Positions 40,772 through 48,418 of a stretch of DNA of 64,000 bases are shown here, piece by piece. Every line of letters starts with the position of its first letter. Positions within the stretch are counted from its first letter, which is position 1. Below the pieces are notes generated by a model that did no database searches, was not told the DNA's origin, and saw only the letters and a list, made by a program, of their open reading frames with translations. A program made the position numbers and the translations under genes. Source of the DNA: JAJTHB01 sp033763775 (GTDB lineage: Bacteria; Pseudomonadota; Alphaproteobacteria; Rickettsiales; SXRF01); the NCBI GenBank assembly GCA_033763775.1, contig JANRJW010000005.1, positions 62,001 to 126,000 on the forward strand. Direction: 5' to 3'.

Positions 40772-41464
40772 CTATTGATTCATCAAGGTGCGGTTCTTTG
40801 GCGCGCGCGGATTCTGGCGCGGATCGCGGAAAACAAACAGTTCCTTATCCAGCGCCACGCCAAATTTTGCATCCGACAACGCCACGCTGGTCTGCTGGCC
40901 GGTGGCATCCGTGACTTTGAGGTTTCGGATGAGCAGCGGTTTATCAGAAAATTCCAGCATCAGCGCGCCTTCGCTGGGTTTGTCGCGCTGCGCAAGCCCG
41001 ATGCGGATGACACCGTCCTGCTCTTCAAACAGGGTAATGCCCACCTTGCCATCAAAACGGATGGTTTCCTGCGCCAGAAATCCTACCAGCGCTGAATCCA
41101 GCGGAATGTAGCTGACCTGCTGAAGTTCATAGTCGTAATAGACGAACTCCTTGCCATTGGCGATCATCAGGATCGGCGTTGGCGGGTTGTATTGCCAGCG
41201 CATGCGCCCGGGGCGGCTTAAATAAAATTTGCCACTGGTAAGTGAGCCATCTGGCGCAACCTGCGTGAAATCCGCGACAATCGTGGAAAGCCCACTCAAA
41301 TAATGCGACACGCGGTCAATGGTTCGCTGATGCGTGGCAAGTTGCTGCTGCGGGATGAAAATGGTTGGCGTCGTTTCAGCAAAAGCCGGATGAGCAAAAA
41401 GCGATGAAAGATGAATGATTGTGATCACCATCGCTACCTTCATCCACCCCCAGCCAAACTTCAT
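40772..41464 (-). CDS. lolA: Outer-membrane lipoprotein carrier protein LolA
   Basis: A 230-residue periplasmic chaperone that ferries lipoproteins from LolCDE to the outer membrane. Signal peptide spans about residues 1-29 (ending AHPAFA). The mature part shows YLSGLSTIVADFTQVAPDGS, GKFYLSRPGRMRWQYNPP, and IANGKEFVYYDYELQQVSYI, all typical. Earlier starts would run into ftsK. ATG 41464 has AGAGG 4 nt upstream and gives the standard signal peptide. It follows ftsK by 31 nt, the common alphaproteobacterial order. Confidence 0.92.
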   Translation of the reverse strand: MKFGWGWMKVAMVITIIHLSSLFAHPAFAETTPTIFIPQQQLATHQRTIDRVSHYLSGLSTIVADFTQVAPDGSLTSGKFYLSRPGRMRWQYNPPTPILMIANGKEFVYYDYELQQVSYIPLDSALVGFLAQETIRFDGKVGITLFEEQDGVIRIGLAQRDKPSEGALMLEFSDKPLLIRNLKVTDATGQQTSVALSDAKFGVALDKELFVFRDPRQNPRAPKNRTLMNQ

Positions 41465-41495
41465 TCTGCCTCTCATCTTCTGCTGCCCATGCTGC

Positions 41496-43877
41496 TTATG
41501 CCGCATCATGACGCGCCAGCACTTCCCGTTTGCCGACATGGTTCATCGGCCCGACGATGCCTTCTCGCTCCATCAGCTCGATGATGGAGGCGGCGCGGTT
41601 ATAGCCTACTCTCAGGCAGCGCTGGATATAGCTGGTGGAGGCTTTGCCGTCGCGCATGACAAGCTTGACCGCCTGATCATACAGCTCGTCTTTTTCGCCG
41701 ATATCACCCATGTCCGCTTCTGCTTCTTCATCACGCGTGACATCTTCGATATAAGTTGGGCTGCCCTGCGCCTTGAGATGCGCCACCACCTCTTCAACTT
41801 CTTTATCGGACACGAAGGGGCCATGAACACGGGTGATGCGGCCGCCTCCCGCCATGTAGAGCATATCGCCTTGCCCCAGCAGCTGATCGGCGCCTTGTTC
41901 TCCAAGAATGGTGCGGCTGTCGATGCGGCTGGTCACCTGAAACGAAATACGCGTGGGGAAGTTGGCTTTGATCACGCCGGTAATCACATCCACCGATGGG
42001 CGCTGGGTCGCCATGATGATATGGATACCGGCGGCACGCGCCATCTGCGCGAGACGCTGGATGGAGCCTTCAATCTCTTTGCCTGCCACAATCATCAGAT
42101 CTGCCATCTCATCCACCACCACCACAATAAACGGCAGCTCGGTCATCTCCAGCGGGACTTCCTCGAAAATAGCCTCACCGGTGTCGGTATTAAAACCAGT
42201 TTGCACGGTGCGTGTCAGCTCGTGGCCTTTGGATTTTGCTTCGCGGATTTTTTTGTTGTAGCCATCAATGTTTTTAACGCCGAGATTGCTCATCAGCCGG
42301 TAGCGGTTTTCCATTTCCTTGACGGTCCACTTCAGCGCCACCACGGCTTTGCCGGGTTCGGTGACCACCGGGGTCAGTAGGTGCGGAATGCCTTCATAGC
42401 CCGAAAGCTCAAGCATTTTGGGGTCGATCATAATGAATTTACATTCATTCGGCGTCAGGCGGTATACCAGCGACATGATCATCGTATTAATCGCCACCGA
42501 TTTACCCGAGCCGGTGGTGCCCGCCACCAGCAGATGCGGCATGCGCGCCAGATCCACAATAATCGGCGCACCGCCAATATCTTTACCAAGCGCCAGCGGT
42601 AACTTGGCGTCGGTTGCTTCAAAGGCCTCGTTTTCAAGCATTTCGCGGAAATAAACTGTCTCGCGGTTTGAGTTGGGCAGTTCAATGCCGATCGCGTTGC
42701 GCCCGGGAATCACCGCAATGCGTGCCGACACTGCGCTCATTGAGCGGGCAATATCATCCGATAAGCCAATCACGCGTGAAGACCTCGTGCCGGGTTCCGG
42801 TTCCAACTCATAAAGCGTCACCACCGGCCCCGGGCGAATTTCTGTAATCTCGCCATGCACACCAAATTCCTGTAGCACACCCTCAAGCAGCTTGGCATTC
42901 TGCGTGAGGGCGGATTCCGACATCGCGCTTTTTCTCGCACGCGGCGCCGTAGCTAGAAGCTTAAGAGGCGGCAATTCGTATTCACCCTGTGGCAGCGCCA
43001 GTGCTGCCTGAATCCGCGGCGCGGATTTTTTGCCATCATCACGCGGTTTTTTAGCGACGCGCGCGACTTTCACATCACGCGATCGGCTTGGTGGAACCGA
43101 TGTGTCTTCCTCATCGGCCGCATCACGCGCTAGCGCCGTATCGTCTTCATCCTCATCTTCTTCATCGTCGTCATTACCACGGCGACGTTCGCGCCACATG
43201 GCGAAACGCTCGCGCAGGCTGAGGCGCTCGTCGGGCGCGTCGTCATCATCGGCGTCATCATTGTCACGGCGGCGGCGCGCCAGCAGCGCAAATACCAGCC
43301 CACTGATCAGTAGCGCCATGGCCTTCAAGCGTTGTGCCAGTGCCAGCCAATCGCTGGCGCTCAGGCCAAAAGTAAGCAATAAGATGCTGATGGTGGTCAC
43401 CAGCAGCGCGGCGATAAAGCTTGCGTGCCTGAACAGCCCGGCAAAATGATCCTGTGCGAGGCCACCAATCGCACCGCCCAGACCACTGGCAATCGGCCAG
43501 GAAAGTGGAGGCTCAAGGCTCGATAACAGCGCCGCCGACAGCACCAGCGACAAAGGCAGCAGGCAAGCGCGCATCCACAAATAGCTGATGCGTTCACCTA
43601 CCGCGAATTTAGCCGCCCATGCCAGCGGCACGAAGACCAGTAGCAGGCTCGCCAGTCCGGTGATCTGCAGCATCAGGTCGGCAGTGATCGCGCCGGCATA
43701 GCCCGCCCAGTTCATCACCGGCGCTTCACTGGAACGATTCAGCGAAGGATCCGCCGGATAATATCCAAGCAGGCTGAGAGCAGCAAATGCAACCCACAGC
43801 CCAAGCACAAGGCCGCCAAGGCGAAAGGCAGGGCTAATCGGGGTGCGCGCGCGCGGTTTTGGCATGGGCATTGCCAC
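41496..43877 (-). CDS. ftsK: DNA translocase FtsK
   Basis: A 793-residue translocase pumping DNA at the division septum. Four N-terminal membrane helices (about 20-200) are followed by a charged Asp/Arg-rich linker (about 205-300), the alpha/beta motor with Walker A AGTTGSGKS and Walker B FIVVVVDEMADLM, and a C-terminal gamma winged-helix domain (about 728-790, with GYNRAASIIELMEREGIVG) that reads KOPS-type sites. The linker is short compared with E. coli FtsK, as usual in alphaproteobacteria. Confidence 0.96.
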   Translation of the reverse strand: MAMPMPKPRARTPISPAFRLGGLVLGLWVAFAALSLLGYYPADPSLNRSSEAPVMNWAGYAGAITADLMLQITGLASLLLVFVPLAWAAKFAVGERISYLWMRACLLPLSLVLSAALLSSLEPPLSWPIASGLGGAIGGLAQDHFAGLFRHASFIAALLVTTISILLLTFGLSASDWLALAQRLKAMALLISGLVFALLARRRRDNDDADDDDAPDERLSLRERFAMWRERRRGNDDDEEDEDEDDTALARDAADEEDTSVPPSRSRDVKVARVAKKPRDDGKKSAPRIQAALALPQGEYELPPLKLLATAPRARKSAMSESALTQNAKLLEGVLQEFGVHGEITEIRPGPVVTLYELEPEPGTRSSRVIGLSDDIARSMSAVSARIAVIPGRNAIGIELPNSNRETVYFREMLENEAFEATDAKLPLALGKDIGGAPIIVDLARMPHLLVAGTTGSGKSVAINTMIMSLVYRLTPNECKFIMIDPKMLELSGYEGIPHLLTPVVTEPGKAVVALKWTVKEMENRYRLMSNLGVKNIDGYNKKIREAKSKGHELTRTVQTGFNTDTGEAIFEEVPLEMTELPFIVVVVDEMADLMIVAGKEIEGSIQRLAQMARAAGIHIIMATQRPSVDVITGVIKANFPTRISFQVTSRIDSRTILGEQGADQLLGQGDMLYMAGGGRITRVHGPFVSDKEVEEVVAHLKAQGSPTYIEDVTRDEEAEADMGDIGEKDELYDQAVKLVMRDGKASTSYIQRCLRVGYNRAASIIELMEREGIVGPMNHVGKREVLARHDAA

Positions 43878-44074
43878 CGTTTGAGTTGAACCACAGCCGT
43901 TTTAAAGCCTTTGTTGCGTAGAGTCAAAGGCTGATATTGCCCCAGCTGGCTGTGTGACCATGCTAACCAGTATGGTGCATGACAAAGCGCGCTGCAGGAA
44001 GTGGCGGGTGATTAAGCTTGTGTTTAGTTTTATCTGGCATAGTCTTGCGCTCAGTTATTCCAATTGCAGGATTC

Positions 44075-44692
44075 ATGAAACAGACCGCCTCGAAAACCAG
44101 CGATATCATCGCTGAAATTGTTGCTGACTTTGACCGCGATGGCACCATGACCATCGATGAACTGCTCAAGAAAATGGGGCATCGCGGCCTCGCGCTTGCT
44201 ATTTTAGTGCTGGCCATCAGCTCGGTGGTGGCGGGCATTATCCCGGGTTTTTCAACGCTGATGGCAGTGCCGATCATGTTTATCTGCGTCCAGATAATGA
44301 TCGGAAAATATGGCATCTGGTTGCCGGAGAGCATTCGCACCAAGTCTGTCTCGCCGCGCGTGATTCATGGTTCGCTGATGCGCTCGGTGGCGCCAATGAA
44401 AAAACTTGAAGTTTATCTCAAGCCGCGCCTGATTTTTTTAACAGGCGGCCTGTGCAAGCGGCTGCTGGCGCTGACCATGCTGCTGCTCGCCGGTGTGCTG
44501 GCCATGCCCATTCCCGGCGGAAATTTTCTGCCAAGCATGGCCATTACCATCATCGCGCTGGCTATTTTAGAGCGCGATGGGCTGTTGGTAATCGCCGCCG
44601 TTGCGATGATTGCACTGACCGCCGGGCTGATGATTGAAATCATCCATCAGGCGTGGCTGCTGGTGCATAGCTTTGCACAGTGGCTATTTTAG
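44075..44692 (+). CDS. exoD: ExoD family exopolysaccharide-synthesis membrane protein
   Basis: A 205-residue inner-membrane protein with several helices. After a hydrophilic start, HRGLALAILVLAISSVVAGI, IPGFSTLMAVPIMF, and a late PIPGGNFLPSMAIT give the paired Pro-Gly loops typical of ExoD. In rhizobia exoD affects exopolysaccharide and alkali tolerance; the molecular role is unknown. Earlier in-frame starts add unconserved residues; ATG 44075 is chosen for its GCAGGA upstream. The SRP RNA follows 38 nt downstream. Confidence 0.82.
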   Translation: MKQTASKTSDIIAEIVADFDRDGTMTIDELLKKMGHRGLALAILVLAISSVVAGIIPGFSTLMAVPIMFICVQIMIGKYGIWLPESIRTKSVSPRVIHGSLMRSVAPMKKLEVYLKPRLIFLTGGLCKRLLALTMLLLAGVLAMPIPGGNFLPSMAITIIALAILERDGLLVIAAVAMIALTAGLMIEIIHQAWLLVHSFAQWLF

Positions 44693-44730
44693 CACTTGCA
44701 CCCCTTGGTGTCTTAACCCATAATCCCAAG

Positions 44731-44820
44731 AGGCTGGTGGTGGGCGCAGTCGCCTGCTAACCCGGTCAGGTCCGAAAGGAAGCAGCCGTTCCAGGATGCT
44801 CTGCGGGTCACCACCAGTCA
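44731..44820 (+). ncRNA. ffs: Signal recognition particle RNA, 4.5S type
   Basis: A roughly 90-nt hairpin RNA. The outer stem CTGGTGGTG (44734-44742) pairs with CACCACCAG (44809-44817). The apical domain has the SRP hallmarks GGTCAGGTCCGAAAGGAAGC around 44764-44783 with the GGAA tetraloop. It lies directly upstream of dnaX, the usual place in alphaproteobacteria. Confidence 0.95.
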
Positions 44821-44821
44821 C

Positions 44822-44914
44822 TAAAAAGGTTTCAGAGGTTGCGTAAGTTGCGCAGGTTGCGCAGATTACAGACAACCTACGCAACCTACGTAACCCTCGT
44901 GACCTCCGTAACTT
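44822..44914. repeat. 9-nt-periodic inverted repeat, copy A
   Basis: The left arm repeats 9-nt units of the GAGGTTGCG / TAAGTTGCG / CAGGTTGCG kind; the right arm repeats the complement CAACCTACG / CAACCTACG / TAACCCTCG. It fills the gap between the SRP RNA and the dnaX start and can form a long, slip-tolerant hairpin. Copies B (46913-47013) and C (47604-47698) are the same type. Confidence 0.8.
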
Positions 44915-44915
44915 C

Positions 44916-46586
44916 ATGACTTACCGCGTTCTCGCCCGCAAATATCGCCCCACCAGCTTTGATGACCTGATTGGTCAGGATGTGTTGGTGCGCACGCTGT
45001 CGAACGCGATTAAAACCGGCCGCATCGCGCATGCTTTTCTGCTCACCGGCATTCGTGGTGTCGGCAAAACTACCACCGCCCGTATCATCGCCCGCGCGCT
45101 TAACTGCATCGGTGAAGACGGGCAGGGCGGTGCCACCATTTCGCCATGCGGTGTCTGCAGCCACTGCCAGATGATCGGGGAAGATCGTCATGTCGATGTG
45201 CTGGAGATGGATGCCGCGAGCCACACCGGCGTGGGCGATATTCGCGAGCTGATTGACGGCGTGCGCTATCTGCCAAGCAGTGCCCGCTATAAAATCTACA
45301 TCATCGACGAAGTGCACATGCTATCGACCAGCGCCTTTAACGCGCTGCTCAAAACGCTTGAAGAGCCGCCGCCGCATGTGAAATTTATTTTTGCGACCAC
45401 TGAGTCGCGCAAAATCCCAGTGACGATTTTATCGCGCTGCCAACGCTTTGATTTAAAGCGCGTGGAAAGTCAGATGCTCTCGGCGCATCTGGCGCGCATT
45501 TGTGAAAAAGAACAGGTGGCTGCCGATCCGGAAGCGCTGTCGCTGATGGCGCTGGCGGCGGAAGGTTCGGTGCGTGATTCGCTCTCGCTGCTGGATCAGG
45601 CGATTGCCCGCGCCAGCGAGGATGGCGCGCAGGCCAGTCTCAGCGCTGCCATGGTGCGGCAGATGCTGGGCGCCGCTGATAACAGCGCCACCTTCGTGCT
45701 GCTGGATACACTGCTTCGCGGCGATGTGCCGCAAGCACTGACCCAGCTTCGCAGCCAATATGAGGCCGGTGCGGATCCGCTATTGATGGTGCAGAACGCG
45801 CTGGAGGCGGTGCATCTCATCACCCGTGTTAAAGTGGCGCCGGCGGCGCTGTCCGACCCATCGCTTAGTGAGCAGGAGCGCGCCCATGCCAAGCAGCTTG
45901 CTGATCAGGCGAGTATGGCGGTCATCACACGCCTGTGGCAGATGCTGCTCAAAGGCCTCTCAGAAGTGCGCATGGCGCCGCTGCCGCTTTCGGCGCTGGA
46001 AATGCTTCTGGTGCGTATCGCCTATGCCGCGGAACTTCCTACTCTCGGTGAGCTAACAAAGAACACTTCCTCCCGACAGGATGGAGAAAAGCCCTCTGCC
46101 TCTGGGAAAGGGTTGAGCGAGGGTCATTCAAATTCAGCAAGAGCAAACGGCAGCCCTCACCCCGACCCTTTCCCAGAGGGAGAGGGGGTTGTGCGGCCAA
46201 GTCTGGAGCTGGTGACTAACACGCAGCCGCAGCCGCAGAATTATGCCGAGCTGGTTCAGCTGTTTGAAAAAAACCGTGAGCCATTACTGCACACCCAGCT
46301 GTTTCATGAGACACAGCTGGTGTCATTCGCTCCCGGGCAGGTGGAAGTGCATCTGGCGGGATCATTCGCGCGTGATTTTCTGCCGCGAGTGGCCGAGCTG
46401 GTGTCGCGCTGGACGGGGCAGCCATGGAAATTCTCCTCATCCAGCGAGCCGGGTCAGCCAAGCCTTGCCCAGCAGCATGAAGCAAAGAAACAGCATGCCA
46501 TCAGCGAAGCCGCCGCGCATCCACTTGTTGCCAGTGTGCTCGAGCAGTTCCCCGGTGCCACACTCACCAAAATCCATTCCAACTAA
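44916..46586 (+). CDS. dnaX: DNA polymerase III subunit gamma/tau
   Basis: A 556-residue clamp-loader ATPase. The N-terminal part has KYRPTSFDDLIGQDVLVRTL, Walker A GIRGVGKTTTARI, a zinc module with CGVCSHC, Walker B IDEVHMLS and sensor FIFATTESRKIPVTILSRC. Domain III ends near residue 375. Residues about 388-428 are encoded by a large palindromic insertion (46092-46186) read in frame, then the tau-type C-terminal part continues to the end. No slippery heptamer for a gamma frameshift was noticed. First of dnaX-ybaB-recR. Confidence 0.95.
   Translation: MTYRVLARKYRPTSFDDLIGQDVLVRTLSNAIKTGRIAHAFLLTGIRGVGKTTTARIIARALNCIGEDGQGGATISPCGVCSHCQMIGEDRHVDVLEMDAASHTGVGDIRELIDGVRYLPSSARYKIYIIDEVHMLSTSAFNALLKTLEEPPPHVKFIFATTESRKIPVTILSRCQRFDLKRVESQMLSAHLARICEKEQVAADPEALSLMALAAEGSVRDSLSLLDQAIARASEDGAQASLSAAMVRQMLGAADNSATFVLLDTLLRGDVPQALTQLRSQYEAGADPLLMVQNALEAVHLITRVKVAPAALSDPSLSEQERAHAKQLADQASMAVITRLWQMLLKGLSEVRMAPLPLSALEMLLVRIAYAAELPTLGELTKNTSSRQDGEKPSASGKGLSEGHSNSARANGSPHPDPFPEGEGVVRPSLELVTNTQPQPQNYAELVQLFEKNREPLLHTQLFHETQLVSFAPGQVEVHLAGSFARDFLPRVAELVSRWTGQPWKFSSSSEPGQPSLAQQHEAKKQHAISEAAAHPLVASVLEQFPGATLTKIHSN
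46092..46186. repeat. In-frame palindromic insertion within dnaX
   Basis: Arms of about 33 nt (CCCTCTGCCTCTGGGAAAGG... and the near-complement ending CCAGAGGGAGAGGG) flank a loop of about 29 nt, with roughly four mismatches. Translated as GEKPSASGKGLSEG... and GSPHPDPFPEGEGV, low-complexity peptides of the kind produced when dispersed palindromes sit inside genes. It falls in the flexible linker between the clamp-loader core and the C-terminal domain. Confidence 0.85.
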
Positions 46587-46595
46587 GAGGCCATT

Positions 46596-46916
46596 ATGAA
46601 TCTACAGAAAATGATGAAACAAGCACAGGAAATGCAAAGCCGGATGACTGAGATGCAGTCGCGTCTGGAAGCCAGCCATTTTGAAGGCAGCAGCGGCGGC
46701 GGCGCGGTAAGCATGACCATCACCGGCAAGCATGAAATGCTGCGCGTGAACATTGATGCCGAGCTGCTGAAGCCCGAAGAAAAAGAAACGCTCGAAGATC
46801 TCATCATTGCCGCATACCGGAATGCCCGTGAGAAGGTCGACAGCACCACCACCGAAGAAATGAACCGCCTCAGCAAAAGCATTAATCTGCCGCCGGGCAT
46901 CAAATTACCGTTTTAA
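46596..46916 (+). CDS. ybaB: YbaB/EbfC family nucleoid-associated protein
   Basis: A 106-residue dimeric DNA-binding protein. It has the expected MNLQKMMKQAQEMQSRMTEM start, the GGGAVSMTITGKHEMLRVNI strand region, and LEDLIIAAYRNAREKV. The order dnaX-ybaB-recR is conserved across bacteria. It is 9 nt after dnaX and is separated from recR by a 9-nt-periodic hairpin. Confidence 0.95.
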   Translation: MNLQKMMKQAQEMQSRMTEMQSRLEASHFEGSSGGGAVSMTITGKHEMLRVNIDAELLKPEEKETLEDLIIAAYRNAREKVDSTTTEEMNRLSKSINLPPGIKLPF

Positions 46917-47013
46917 GGTTGCGTAGGTTTCGGATGTTTCGTAGGTTTCGCAAGGAAACTGTTTGCTTAACCTTCGCAACCTACGAAACCAACCAGACTT
47001 TCGAAACCTCCTG
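46913..47013. repeat. 9-nt-periodic inverted repeat, copy B
   Basis: Lies between ybaB and recR and begins within the ybaB stop codon region. Left-arm units are of the TAGGTTTCG / GATGTTTCG / TAGGTTTCG type, right-arm units CAACCTACG / AAACCAACC / AGACTTTCG. Same architecture as copies A and C, with its own unit variants. Confidence 0.8.
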
Positions 47014-47014
47014 A

Positions 47015-47605
47015 ATGTCCCACGAACTCGACGAACTGATCCGCCTTTTTGCCAGATTGCCCGGGCTGGGGCCACGCTCTGCCAGACGCATTGTGCTGCA
47101 GCTGGTGCGCCATAAAGAAAAAATGATGGCACCGCTCGCGGATGCGATCACCCGCACGATGCAGAAAGTCATTCCCTGCGCCACCTGCGGCAATCTCGAT
47201 ACCATCAGCCCATGCAGCATCTGCAGCGATGCGCGGCGCGATGGTTCGGTCATCTGCGTGGTGGAGGATCTGGCGGATTTGTGGGCGATTGAGCGCTGCA
47301 ATCTGTATCGCGGCCAGTACCATGTGCTTGGCGGCACGCTCTCCGCGCTGGATGATCGCTCGCCAGCACAGCTGAACATCGAATCTCTCGTTCGCCGCGC
47401 GGCCAGCGAGCAGGTGAAAGAGATTATTCTCGCCACCAACGCCACCATCGAAGGCCAGACCACCGCCCATTACTTAACCGGCCGGCTGGAAAATTGCGCG
47501 GTGTCGATTTCACGCCTCGCGCAGGGTATTCCGATGGGCGGCGAGCTGGATTATCTCGATGATGGCACGCTCGGCGCGGCGCTGAAGGCGAGATTGCCAT
47601 TCTGA
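47015..47605 (+). CDS. recR: Recombination mediator protein RecR
   Basis: A 196-residue RecR, acting with RecF/RecO to load RecA on gaps. It has an N-terminal helix-hairpin-helix (LPGLGPRSARRIVLQL), a four-Cys zinc site (CATCGNLDTISPCSIC, about residues 57-72), and a Toprim segment VICVVEDLADLWAIE. Ends with a typical LDYLDDGTLGAALKAR. Start just after repeat copy B; the stop lies in copy C. Confidence 0.95.
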   Translation: MSHELDELIRLFARLPGLGPRSARRIVLQLVRHKEKMMAPLADAITRTMQKVIPCATCGNLDTISPCSICSDARRDGSVICVVEDLADLWAIERCNLYRGQYHVLGGTLSALDDRSPAQLNIESLVRRAASEQVKEIILATNATIEGQTTAHYLTGRLENCAVSISRLAQGIPMGGELDYLDDGTLGAALKARLPF

Positions 47606-47698
47606 GGTTGCGTAGATCGCCGAGGTTACGGATGTTTCGTAGGTTTGGCAATCAACCTTTGCAACCTGCGTAATCTTCGCAACTTACGCAACTTACAA
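47604..47698. repeat. 9-nt-periodic inverted repeat, copy C
   Basis: Fills the gap between convergent recR and the DprE2-like gene. Left units include GAGGTTGCG, GAGGTTACG, GATGTTTCG; right units TTCGCAACT, TACGCAACT. It ends within the last codons of the DprE2-like gene. It could act as a two-sided transcript terminus. Confidence 0.8.
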
Positions 47699-48418
47699 CT
47701 TCAGCTTCTTAAACACACGCTCAGGAATGTGCTGGATAATGCCCATGATGAGGCGCCAGAACCATGGCGTATAGAGAATATCGCGTTTTGTTTCCATGGC
47801 ACGCACGATATCGCGCGCGACACGCTCGCGGCTGGCGATCAGCGGGCTTGTCATGCCCCAGGTCATGGGGGTGTCGACAAAGCCGGGCTTGATGGTCAGC
47901 ACATGTACGCCGAGCTTGGCGTAGCGGTTTCTCAGGCCAGAAGCAAAGCTGGAAAGCGCGGCCTTGGCGCTGCCATAAACATAGTTGCTCGCGCGGCCGC
48001 GATCCCCCGCCACCGAGCTGACCAATGCCACCACCCCGCCGCCTGATTCGGCAAGGCGGCTCGCTGCCGCCGCCGCCAGTGCGGCTGGCGCGAGATAGTT
48101 CAGCTGTGTGACATGGGCAAGATTGGCGGCGTCATCAGCGCCGTCGCCCATATCGCCAAGCGCGATCAGCGCATGGTTGAACGCGCCTGCCGCGCCCAGC
48201 AGCTGCTCGCAGGAAAAGCCGGGTTCTGCCATATCGGCCACCTGTGTGCGACAGCTGGCGCTGCTGCGTGTGCGCAGGTCGGCGGCGAGCAACTCCAGCT
48301 CTGTTTCATCGCGCCCAACCAGCACCAGCTGATAGCCGCGCATGGCCAGCTCGCGGCACACCACCTGCGCCATCGAGGAAGTGGCACCCACCACCAGCAC
48401 CGTGTCATTTTGTTTCAT
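47693..48418 (-). CDS. dprE2: DprE2-like short-chain dehydrogenase (decaprenylphosphoryl-2-keto-ribose reductase type)
   Basis: A 241-residue SDR. The cofactor motif is VLVVGATSSMAQ near residues 7-18 and the catalytic Tyr-Lys is YVYGSAKAALSSFASGL. The C-terminal RDILYTPWFWRLIMGIIQHI followed by PERVFKKLKL strongly resembles mycobacterial DprE2. With the DprE1-like gene two positions upstream, it would reduce the 2-keto intermediate to polyprenyl-phospho-arabinose. ATG 48418 overlaps the glycosyltransferase stop by 14 nt; longer starts are possible. Confidence 0.85.
   Translation of the reverse strand: MKQNDTVLVVGATSSMAQVVCRELAMRGYQLVLVGRDETELELLAADLRTRSSASCRTQVADMAEPGFSCEQLLGAAGAFNHALIALGDMGDGADDAANLAHVTQLNYLAPAALAAAAASRLAESGGGVVALVSSVAGDRGRASNYVYGSAKAALSSFASGLRNRYAKLGVHVLTIKPGFVDTPMTWGMTSPLIASRERVARDIVRAMETKRDILYTPWFWRLIMGIIQHIPERVFKKLKL

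Noticed and set aside
43030..43449. Ser/Arg-rich plus-strand frame opposite ftsK
   Set aside because: It is the complement of the Asp/Arg-rich linker of FtsK; its composition is explained by that.
44075..44820. A second tRNA or selenocysteine element near the SRP RNA
   Set aside because: All structure there is explained by the 4.5S RNA hairpin.
47645..48046. Frame beginning with Asn-Leu-Arg repeats
   Set aside because: The repeats come from hairpin copy C and the rest is antisense to the DprE2-like gene.
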